DNA from: Hypsibius dujardini
Lineage: Eukaryota > Tardigrada > Eutardigrada > Parachela > Hypsibiidae
Direction: 5' to 3'
Length of the DNA stretch: 33,812 bases
Assembly (NCBI GenBank): GCA_001579985.1
Contig: LRSR01004152.1
Span: 1 to 33,812, forward strand
Positions 1-9,200 of the stretch are shown in pieces. The translations under genes were made by a program, and so were the position numbers. Every line of letters begins with the position of its first letter. Position 1 is the first letter of the stretch. The notes beneath the pieces were generated by a model. It worked only from the letters and a program-made list of their open reading frames with translations, did not search any database and was not told the DNA's origin.

Positions 1-91
1 GAAAGGAGGGGGCGGAGCTATGTGCTAACTCTGAAGAGCTTTGCCGGAATATTCAGCCCGTTCTGAAAGTTGCCCATAGCTCCGCCTCCTT
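1..91. repeat. Short foldback element with GGCGGAGCTATG ends, copy 1
   Basis: The left end reads GGAGGGGGCGGAGCTATG and the right end reads CATAGCTCCGCCTCC, which is its reverse complement with small differences. About 55 bases of non-palindromic sequence lie between. The same ends recur around 4063-4142 with a different interior. It sits in an intron of the sulfotransferase gene. It is best described as a MITE-like or foldback repeat; no transposase is present. Confidence 0.6.
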
Positions 92-481
92 ACATCTCAA
101 AAATATTTGACTGATTCTCATTTCAATCCATTTCAAATTGAATTTGAGACGGTAGAATGTTAAAACAATAATATTTAATGCATTTCGATAAATCGCTTTT
201 TTTTACAGGGAAGTCAATGAAAATGGAATCTTCCCGTGTTTTGCCAACTTTGAAATTTTACCAGAAAAAGTTCTCGGAGAATCGCCAATGAAATAAATTG
301 TATCAATCATCAATAATATTGAACTAATTTTAACGATATTTGAAAACGGTTTCAAATCGCCCTCTGAAAATCACCCAGAGTAATCAAATGAAAGGAGCGA
401 AAATTATTTACATGCATTTCGATAATTTATTCCCTTTTCGGGATTCATTTTTTTAACTTACGTTGAAATCCTTTTTTTCAG

Positions 482-895
482 AGCAAATGAAGGAGAACGA
501 ACGCACCAATCGGGTGGCCAGTGATCGGGCCGGAGTCCTGGACTTCCAAGTGTCTCCCTTTCTACGTGCAGGTATATATAATAATAATGCGGTTGATTTT
601 AATTTTCAATTTTTTTGTTTTTATTATATTAATTTTAGTTTTAATTTTAGTTTAATTTTAGTTTTAGTTTTAGTTTTAATTTTAATTTTAATAACTTTAT
701 TTTTGATCCTTGGATGCATATCTGATTGCAGTTTCCTCTACGTAGTTGATCATCATTGCTGCTCATTTGTTTTCAGGGAGTGTCGGCAACTGGAAGGTCC
801 ACTTCTCCAGGGAAATGGATGCGAAAGTGGACGCTTGGATAGAGAAGAACCTCCAGCGTCCCGATCTCGCCGGCCTTGCAATGATCTTCGAGTAG
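482..895 (+). CDS. Cytosolic sulfotransferase (SULT family), C-terminal part only
   Basis: Two exons, 482-571 and 777-895, joined in phase 1, encode the C-terminus of a PAPS-dependent sulfotransferase; the rest lies to the left of the window. The joined reading contains MKENERTN, matching the family's 'MKxNPxTN' segment. It then reads FLRAG-SVGNWKVHFS, which corresponds to the conserved 'RKGxxGDWKxxFT' segment that helps bind the PAPS cofactor, and ends ...WIEKNLQ...AMIFE-stop, as SULT proteins do. The family transfers sulfate from PAPS to hydroxyl or amine groups of small molecules in the cytosol. Two positions of the PAPS segment differ from consensus (K to A, D to N). The intron 572-776 is rich in TTTTAATTT. 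Which SULT subfamily this is cannot be told from about 70 residues. Confidence 0.85.
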
Positions 896-1212
896 AGAGA
901 GAGAGAGAACCGAAACGAACCGATGACGTTTTGACGGTTACAGAGGAGCTTTAAATATGTGACTAATTCCGACCTTATCTGCGGCGCATTATCACGGACC
1001 TATTACATAGCAAACAATCAGTTGATAAGGCAAATATCCGCTTGTTCACTCGTTGCATGTTCCCATTCGTAACACCCTATTTTGATTACTTATTCCCGGT
1101 AGTTTACCGTCGCATACGCAGTCCTGTGAAATTTCCAGCAAAATAGTTTATTATTGACAGTAATTTTCTCCCCCTTGCACTTGTCTACTTTCAGACAAGA
1201 ATATTCGAAACA
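896..1212. other. Spacer between sulfotransferase and ADP-ribosyl cyclase genes
   Basis: It begins with a short GAGAGAGA run just after the sulfotransferase stop. No coding exon or canonical AATAAA was seen. The last 100-200 bases should contain the 5' UTR and promoter of the cyclase gene, but no clear TATA box could be assigned. Confidence 0.4.
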
Positions 1213-3020
1213 ATGCTTTCCATTAGAAGCGCTGTCTTAACTGGTGCAATTTGTCTTTCGTTTTGCGAGGCTTATTACGACGGGAGATTTTCCCGAACTG
1301 GAAGACCGTTCACAGAAGCTTATGATAGGAATGGCTTAAAATCGATTTTGCCTCGGAGGACACCGACGAAGAGTCTGCGGGAAATTTTCATCGGACGATG
1401 TCTATATTTTGGGAATGTGATGTACACTGATCCGGCGGTGTATGCGTAAGTTCGCCACGGCAAAGCAGGAGGCAGACACCGATTAATTGTTGGTTGTACT
1501 TACTATTATATTCGGTTAGACCGAAGAATTGCACAGAGATGTGGGAGACTTTCCATCAGTCCTACAGCGGACATGACGAGTGCGGCACCCCGGAACAGAA
1601 TTACTACAAGTTCGCTGAGGCTGCCTATAATAATGTCAAAGAAAACCGAGTAAGTCGTAAGCGGCAGGCATATACAAAGACACCGACAGAGACGCAGCCA
1701 GAGGCACGGGCAAAAACCCAAGCACAGATACAGACAAAGTCACAGACACAGACACAGACACAGACACAGACACAGACACAGACACAGACACAGACACAGA
1801 CACAGGCATATACAAAGACACAGACAGAGACGCAGCCAGAGATACAGGCACAAGCACAGATACAGACACAGACACAGGCGAATACACAAACGGAGGCAGA
1901 CATACACCGATAAAGACGTAGTCAGAGTCATCTGGGCCAGTACTTTTCGTGTTAAAACACTTTTTCTTCTATTAGTCGGCTTTTTGGGAGGGTCTTCAAG
2001 TCTTCATGGACGAGTTCAGCGAAAATGGACGGCGTTTCGTGGGGATCGCAGATACGTTCACGGGTAAATTTTTAACCGAAACGGATGGATGTGTACACGT
2101 GTACACCGCAAAAATTTTCATTGAATCAAATCACCCATTCTGCTGTATAGGTTACGTCCTGAACAACTGTGCCTGGTGCGGAGCGCAGAAGGACGACAGC
2201 CGGTCCTCCACTTGCAACGACGGCTGTACCAACTGCACTTTCAAGTGGGCACCCAACTGCACCGAGCATAGCTTCTGGGCAGCAGCGTCCAGACAGGTAA
2301 TGTTATTACTATAACTCGTATTCCTGAACATTAGGAAGCACTTGTAGTAACTGTTTTTTGTCCGTGTAGTATGCCAAAAATGCAACCGGGAGAGTGACCC
2401 TCTTCCTCAACGCTGCCCGGCCATCCGTCTACAACAAATACGGGTTCGCTTGCCAATTTGCGCATACTGCACATTTCTCAGTTCACCAGACAATACAACG
2501 GAAGTACTGTAGATGCTCATTTTTTGGCATGTTTAGACTCTTCACCACACACGAACTTCCGGAGCTGTATTGGCCGAAGAACTCCCACGTAGACGTCCGA
2601 CTAGTGCTGCCCACATTGGGTATCGTGCCAACGTGAGTGCGAGGCACGAAGAGACCGTACCGAGTATGCCATAGGCATACTCACAGCTCCTTATGCGATA
2701 GGCATGCCATAGGCATCTCACAGCTCAGACGTTTGTCTGACAGGTCAGACAAACATCTGAGCTGTGAGATGCCTACACTTTGGTGAACTACTCAGACATT
2801 CAGACATGCGTTGCTACATACACCCAGCATTGCTGCACAGGCAGGCAAACTATACAGAGTAGAGGGACACATAGAAATATATGTTATATACAACGTACAC
2901 AAGCCCAGCTCGGGCTGCGCCCTCGCTTGGTGAGTAGTTTACACTCACAGTCCCAAGTTTAATTATTCATCACGGTTGGTTTGTCTGTCTGATTGTGTGT
3001 ATGTTTACTCTGTCTGTTTG

Positions 3021-3055
<35 letters not shown>

Positions 3056-3792
3056 TTCTATGTCTCTATGTCTCTATGTCTGTCTGTCTGTCTCTATGTC
3101 TATCTCTATGTCTCTATGTCTGTCTGTCTGTCTATCTGTCTCAGAGAACGGGACGCGTCTAGAAGCTTAAGATATGAAGACATGTAGACACTTTTCAATG
3201 CCTGATACTTCGCTAGGTCCGTAGCTTTATGATTTCTTTTGCTGTAGTGATTTGTGATCGTGCTTTTTTTTCCAGAGAAAAGTGCGAAACGGGAAGCCTT
3301 CTGGAACTACGAACCTTGATCGAGAGCAAAAATCTCACTATGACTTGTAAGTCATTTATATGTACTATGTAGATGAAACGGCGGTATTACGGGTTGAACC
3401 TTGGTGGACCGAAACTGGAAAGGAATTGAAACTGAAATTTACAGGTACCCATTATCCTCTGGATGTGAGGCACTTCAAGTGCGCGGACGATTCGGAAGCG
3501 ATGGAGTGCCGGTTTTACTACGATCCAGAGTGTTTGATGACCGTCGAACGGTAAGCGTGCCGCGTGCCACGTTAGTGATTCGAGCTACCGCAGATAGTAA
3601 AGCAAATATTTTCACCACACGAAATGAACGAACTGACGAAAATTTTGTTCTCAAACTTTCAGAGGCCAGGAAGCCAAGTGTGCCTATCGGAGTTCGGGGA
3701 GCCAGACCACCTGCGTCACGGCCCTTCTCTACTCGGTTCTGGTGTTCGTCTTTGTAGTCAACGTCTACTTCATGACCAATCTGGTCAGATAG
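1213..3792 (+). CDS. ADP-ribosyl cyclase / cyclic ADP-ribose hydrolase (CD38/BST1 family)
   Basis: Nine exons: 1213-1445, 1520-1649, 1976-2063, 2151-2296, 2370-2443, 2537-2632, 3276-3346, 3445-3550, 3663-3792. They give 357 residues with consistent phases and GT-AG introns. A signal peptide (MLSIRSAVLTGAICLSFCEA) leads into the cyclase fold. Landmarks by alignment to CD38 are RCL, NCTEMWETF, W125, ADT at 146-148 (TLEDTL region), AWCG at 158-161, SFW193 (catalytic Trp) and THELPEL with Glu230 at the catalytic Glu position; many cysteines are spaced as in CD38. The family makes cADPR/ADPR from NAD for calcium signalling. The last exon adds a hydrophobic segment (about 333-351) and a six-residue tail, so the enzyme is probably anchored by a C-terminal helix or GPI. 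The usual TLEDTL Glu is Ala146. Confidence 0.93.
1741..1806. repeat. CAGACA hexanucleotide tract in cyclase intron 2
   Basis: CAGACA repeats almost perfectly, then degenerate CAGA/CAGGCA units run to about 1900. It lies within intron 1650-1975. The open frames across it are periodic artefacts. Confidence 0.85.
2661..2774. repeat. Near-perfect hairpin in cyclase intron 6
   Basis: Positions 2711-2774 form two 30-base arms around a four-base loop (CAGG), with one mismatch; the arms start AGGCATCTCACAGCTC and end with its complement. A smaller palindrome (GAGTATGCC-ATA-GGCATACTC) sits just before at 2661-2681 and shares the CTCACAGCTC flank. It lies inside intron 2633-3275. It could be a recent foldback insertion or a source of small RNA; the tiny loop makes a standard pre-miRNA unlikely. 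Confidence 0.75.
2984..3145. repeat. TCTG/TCTATG microsatellite in cyclase intron 6
   Basis: Runs of TCTG alternate with TCTATG units. It is simple-sequence expansion in the intron preceding the exon at 3276. Confidence 0.85.
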
Positions 3793-4062
3793 CACGAGGA
3801 ACCGGCTAATTCTACATTTTTCGCGCTCACCAACCATATTCTTTCATGAAATACCATATACGTTACAATCTTCCGGTGTACGTCCAATATGAAGACCCAT
3901 TTTACTCTCCTACCGGAGTGTCAGTAGCATTACCAGTACTGTGGTGCTTCGAAGCTGTATTAAAATTGGCACTTTTGTAAAATTGTACTTTTATTGACAC
4001 TGTTCCATTTAAAATTCGTGTTAGAATCGATTCGCATCAGCCGAATATTTTTCAGGGCTCAA
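3793..4062. other. Cyclase 3' flank
   Basis: AT-rich sequence after the cyclase stop. No canonical AATAAA was found; TATTAAAATTGG near 3958 is the closest A-rich candidate. Nothing coding was seen. Confidence 0.4.
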
Positions 4063-4142
4063 GGGGCGGAGCTATGGATCAATTTAGGTCATGTGCCTTA
4101 GCAATTCTAGTCCTCTTTGAGGAATGCGCATAGCTCCGCCCT
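4063..4142. repeat. Short foldback element with GGCGGAGCTATG ends, copy 2
   Basis: The left end AAGGGGCGGAGCTATG and right end CATAGCTCCGCCC are inverted repeats of about 13 bases. They match the ends of the element at 1-91, but the interiors do not align in either direction by eye. The two copies bracket the cyclase gene. Confidence 0.65.
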
Positions 4143-4300
4143 GTGGTCTCCGAAGAATAATTCACTGACGCTAATCAATTATAAATAAATTTTAAATGCT
4201 GAACTGTCAAGAGAAAAATAATTTATGTCACTGCATAAGACGAGACTGGCTTTACGGGCGCTTCTACTGATTATTATTAGAATCATAAAGGCGGCAACTA

Positions 4301-4626
4301 TATACACACGTGGCGAAAACCTCAGGCCGACCAAATTAAAGCCAACTTTTGATTGGCAAAATGGGGTAGTCCGAGTTTGAGCCAATTTTGGCCAAGGCGT
4401 ACAGGCTCTTTCTCAAATGGCTTGATTCATTGATTTAACACCAGATCGCCAAAATAATTCGAAGTCAATCAATTAATTGACTGTGTAAGACTGCGTGGTC
4501 AGCTGTGGTAAAAAACAGCTGCAAGCATTGGCCAATATGGCTCAAACTCCGATCACCCTATTCGCTGGGCGCCGGTAAAAATTTGGCTTTGATTCGGTCG
4601 GCCTGAAGTTTTTGCCACGTGTGTAT
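4301..4626. mobile_element. Foldback (MITE-like) element A, arms about 97 bp
   Basis: Left arm 4301-4397 and right arm 4527-4626 are inverted copies at roughly 80 percent identity. Shared blocks are ACACACGTGGC, TCAGGCCGACC, AAAGCCAA and GAGTTTGAGCCA. The central 130 bases are unrelated and there is no coding capacity. No clear target-site duplication was seen. Confidence 0.8.
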
Positions 4627-4678
4627 GAATACAACAGAAGGTCTAGCTCCTCGTACCGGAAATGGAAAACAATACTAA

Positions 4679-5064
4679 ACCTTTGGCCAGAAAAATCGGG
4701 ACGCTCGATTTGTCAAGGGGCAATTTGTAATCACAAGGCTGCATACTGTACAGAAAAAGTACTTTGATTTGAGGCGGCCACAAGATTACACTGCGCATTT
4801 GCGCATTTGCGCATCATAAAATAAAAAAATTGCTTTGTTTCACGGTTTACGTCTTGCCATTCTTTCCGATGAATTAAATACTCCTGTCAGCAGAGTGAAA
4901 GCTGTGGTGCAAAATGCACAGTCTGTGTTGCGCAAATGCGCAGTGTAATCTTGTGGCCAACTATTTCCGCCTCAAACCAAAGCACTTTTTTATATAGTCT
5001 GTAGCCTTGCGGTTACAAATTGCCTCTTGACAAATCGAGCGTCCCAATATTTCTGACCAAAGGT
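4679..5064. mobile_element. Foldback (MITE-like) element B, arms about 130 bp
   Basis: The element starts ACCTTTGG and ends CCAAAGGT. The arms (about 4679-4810 and 4930-5064) share long blocks in inverted orientation, including GGACGCTCGATTTGTCAAG, GGCAATTTGTAA and CACAAGATTACACTGCGCA. Each inner edge carries copies of GCGCATTTGCGC. No open reading frame is present. It lies only 52 bases from element A. Confidence 0.85.
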
Positions 5065-5174
5065 GTATGTATAAAATGCACAATTGCTTACAGAATTTCT
5101 TCCTGTATCAAACACAGTCGGAAGATGTTGTAATCTGCAAAAATCAAAGAATTAAACAGACATGAAACACAAGA

Positions 5175-5515
5175 GAGACCTTTAAGCAGTCGGCGTAAGC
5201 TTAACGTAAGCGTAAACTTAAGAACACGGACCAATAGGAATGGGGCAGGGGGTGTGGCCTCTCTTACGGTTAATTTCTTACGCTACTGCCTGACATAAGG
5301 GGCAATGGGCCTTAAGTTTCGCCGTAAGAACGGAGTAAGAAAATTTCAGAATTCGCCCTGGCCAAATTGAATTGAATTCCTTGAAATGTTCTGCTCTTGC
5401 GCCTTACGCCCAGATTCTTACGCCGAGTGCTTAAGCATCCAGTCGTAAGCGTAAAATTAGCGGGCCTTACGCCTACGTTTACGTTACGTTTACGCCGGTT
5501 TGCTTAAACGTCCCT
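5175..5515. mobile_element. Foldback (MITE-like) element C
   Basis: The left end reads GAGACCTTTAAGC followed by CGGCGTAAGC-type units; the right end read on the other strand is GGGACGTTTAAGC then CGGCGTAAAC. The interior is rich in CGTAAGC/ACGTTTACG motifs on both strands, so almost the whole 340 bases can fold. It is non-coding. Confidence 0.7.
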
Positions 5516-5841
5516 AATAACTAAAACAGCAAGCCTCCCTACAGATTCTGATAACCTATGCTTGTACTCACTTGGGGCAATTTTCAGAGAAGGATTTCAA
5601 AACGTCTCGAATTTTTTTTTCTAAATTAGTTCTGATTTAAAAAATTTATTTCATCATCAAATCTCCGAGAATTTTTTTTACGAAATTACGAAGTTACAAA
5701 AACACTGAAATATTCCGTTTTGCTTGATTTTCACTGTGAAAATGGTGATTCTTCGAAATGCACTAAATTTCATTATTTTTCACTTTTTATTTTTATTTAG
5801 GTGGGCGGGGCTAGGCTTACCCTTAAAATCGTGGCAGTACA

Positions 5842-6109
5842 GTACTGTATTTGCTCGATAGACAGCGACAGCGCACGGTACTGTATTTCCTCGATAGATA
5901 GCGACAGCGCACGGATCACGTGACGTAATGGTTGCTCGCTGCACCGTGTACACGTAAAGATAAACACCAGATACACCACCCCAAGAAAGCTGTGTGTACG
6001 ACTGCATGGCATGCGAGGTACAGACAGGGCACACGCTAACGAGTAAGGGGGACCAATTTAACGTCACACATCTCGTGCGCTGTCACTATCTATCGAAGAA
6101 ATATAGTAC
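5842..6109. repeat. 36-bp unit repeated twice directly and once inverted (element D)
   Basis: A 36-base unit beginning GTACTGTATTT and ending ACAGCGCACG occurs at 5842-5877 and 5878-5913, and inverted at 6074-6109. The inverted copies make a foldback of about 235 bases whose right edge abuts the duplicated 3' end of the downstream minus-strand gene. It may extend left to about 5801. Confidence 0.8.
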
Positions 6110-6246
6110 CCTTTGTCAATTTACACTAAATTGGCATGGTCTAATTAATACGGACTTTAATTTGAATGGTGAGTCAATCATGTACCGTTTGTCAATTTAC
6201 ACTGAATTGGCATGGTCTATTTGGAATTTTACCTTAACTTGAATGG
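6107..6246. repeat. Tandem duplication of the 3' end of the EB/cadherin-like gene
   Basis: About 63 bases at 6107-6169 are repeated at 6183-6246, a 76-base offset, with shared blocks such as TTTGTCAATTTACACT and AATTGGCATGGTCTA. The proximal copy holds the last codons and stop of the gene ending at 6197; the other lies just downstream. Confidence 0.85.
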
Positions 6247-9200
6247 CGGTGCAGTTCTGACCGACCGCGTTCATCGCGGTGACATTGTAGACCTGCGTGA
6301 AGATCCCGCCGTGCGGTGTCTGAGCAATCTGAATGAAACCGGTGACACTGTCGAGCTGGTAGTATAAAGTCTGCGCTGCCGTGGACGATGCCAGGACCAT
6401 GGAGAAGCGAGTCGGCGCAACACTTCCTGACGCCTAGTTAAAAGTGTTTCATCAATAGAAAAGTTGTAGAACAACCGGGAACCATCGAGTATTTTGTAAA
6501 TAAAATAATTACAATGTAATAATTTTATTTAATAACAACCTATTAATAATTTGTTTAATTAATAAATAAACAATAACGAATGGTAAATATTAAATAATAA
6601 TACATAGTAATAAATAAGAATAATAATAATTAATATTAATTATTAAATAAATATCAAAGAATAATAAATATTAAATAATAACATATATTAATTATTAATA
6701 ATAATGAAGAATGTTAATTAATAAATAAATATTAAAGAATGATAAATAGTAAATAATAATATGTAACAAAATATAGTAATTTAAAAACAAAACATATTTT
6801 CGAGTCATGGATCTAATTGTTCGCGGAGACAGACCAAGACAGTTGCGATGGTACTGCCGATACTGCTGAGCTGGCACTCCACGTAGACCGGACTGCCCAC
6901 ATCAATGGTACAAGTCGGTGCTGTAAAAATAACGCCAAAAATCACTTTCAGTCGGACATTTTTGCTTTGAAGACTAACGTCCAAATTGCAATGTACCAGC
7001 TTACCGGTGCAGTTGTAGATGACCTGTTTGTGAGTAGACAATTTATTTATACAAAACACATGTAAAGTACAAGTACTAGTTAATGATGCATCACTTGCGA
7101 TTATTTTTTCATACAAACAGCAGGAATAAGAATATTTATGAGTACCTTGAAAATAATGGTCGATGTCACACCGGTGGCGTCCTTCGCGATGACCTGGTAG
7201 GTCTGGTTGACCACACTCACGGGCGGCGGCCGGAGCAGGAGGACGTTTCCGGTGGCCGCGTCTATCGAGATGTACTTGCGCGTGTCGCCACCGTTGAAGT
7301 TGGAGAAGAGCAGAGTCAAATTGTAACTGATCGGGGTTACGCCACCGATGTACTACAAAAAAACTCATTGCCATTTACGTACTGTATGAGCCTACGTATT
7401 GTTTGAGCCTGTATACTGCATGCTGTATATATATATATGTACTAGATGTATCCATAGTAGTAGTAGTAATAGTAGTGGTAGTAGTATATATATATACTAT
7501 ATACTATATAGTATCACCCCGTATGTATATACTATATACATACGGGATAGAGCGCTGCGCGGTTAGAAAAAAATGAACCGCGGCCCGCACCGCGACCTAT
7601 TTTCTAAACCGCGGCCCGCACCACACCGCCGCAGCCCGCGGGCTGACACCCTCAAGCCGCAAACCGCACCGCCAATTTTAGAACTCACTAAAATTTTCAA
7701 TACGTAAACAAACGTATTTACGTATTTACATACGTACGTATACGTCATGCACGTATTTTCAATATGTAACAAATCAGATGGTTCTATTGCGCCTGCCTCT
7801 GGAAAAATTGAATGACTGTGGAGAATTGATTGATTGCAATGTCTATTTATGGTAGGTATCAGAAAAGCGCCAAGTGCGGTTTGCGGCGGATTTGAAAAGT
7901 TAAACCGCAATCGCGAAGATGGAAACCGCGGCCCGCACCGCAGCCCGCCGCGCGGGCTGCAGTGCGGTTTGCAGGGCTCTAGTATATACATACTATATAC
8001 TATATATCACCCCGTATGTATATACATAGTAGTAGTATATTATATATATGTGTATAGTATATATATATAGCAGTAGTGTATATATATGTATAGTATATAT
8101 TATGTATAGTATATGTGTATAGCAGTATATATATGTATAGTATATATTATGTATAGTATATGTATATATTATGTATAGTATATGTATATAGCAGTATATA
8201 TATGTGTATCATATACTATATATATATCGCCCCCTTTGTATGTATACGGTATATCTACTCTGTACTATACGTATCGCCACGTATATACTGTAGAATTCCG
8301 ATCAACTGCTGCTGATTCTTGGACCCCCCCCCCCAGTAAATTAGTTCCGGCGGTTCGAAAATCGTGAAGTGCTTCAATCAAGTAATCATTCAACCGATTC
8401 TCAGGCAATCAAGCACGTATAGTCTTGTGGTCTCCTATTTTGCAATCAATCAGCTCCGCTCTCTTTTGACTGAGCTGATTGCTCAATAGCACCAATTGAT
8501 CAGAATTCTACAGTATGTGTATGTGTATGTACTGTATGCTGTATAAGTAGGTTGAAGGTGCTCTATTTCCAGCAGCATAGACATTGTCGTCTAGGCAAAG
8601 AAGGTTCGAAGAAAGCTCTTATTCATCGAAGGTGCTAGCAGGTTCAGATCGCGAAATCTTCTACACAGTCGCCACCTGACTTACTGGAATTTTGCCAATC
8701 ACTGAGTTTTCTGGCAGAAAACACGATGCCACCAGGATCGGCGTACTTAATGTGAAGGGCGCCAAGACCACTTCTGAAAAATAAGTAAATTTTTACATGA
8801 AATAAATATATGGGTACCACTATAGTCCCACGCCTTTCACTATGGTCCCCCTCCCCCTATACATCCCCTTTGACTATTGCCAGCCCATTTTTGTAAATAA
8901 TATAACATTTAAAAATCAAGCTAGCTTATGATATTTAAAAAACCTCAGCTCGAAATCTCAATTTCATAAGGATAATATTACGAACCAATTCTAAGAGGGA
9001 TTCTTCTCTGTACATCTCTGTTAAAATATATTTGTATCTCTGAACGGTCAAATGTAATTGAAGCAAAAATGAATATCATTAAATTTGTAAAATACAAATG
9101 CATCGTTATTTGGAGTCACGGAATTGTAAACGAAGCAACTAATAAAAGTTAGAATATAAAACAGAAAATATTTCGGTGATTATCATTTCTGTTTTTACTG

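Noticed and set aside
1494-1931. Open frames on both strands rich in TQTQ or CVCV
   Set aside because: They are produced by the CAGACA hexanucleotide array, whose period is a multiple of three; only the exon 1520-1649 is real.
2537-2632. Loss of the catalytic glutamate in the cyclase
   Set aside because: A first alignment put Thr at the position, but the gap-free alignment from NAARPSVYNKYG to the next exon places Glu230 exactly at the catalytic position.
2711-2774. Calling the intronic hairpin a microRNA
   Set aside because: The loop is only four bases and the stem almost perfect, unlike typical pre-miRNA; kept as a repeat.
7146-7352. Exon 3 donor GTACTC (and GTATTC at 11321 in the paralogue)
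   Set aside because: Both would leave the next exon out of frame. Donors ten codons plus one base further on restore phase in both genes at the same position.
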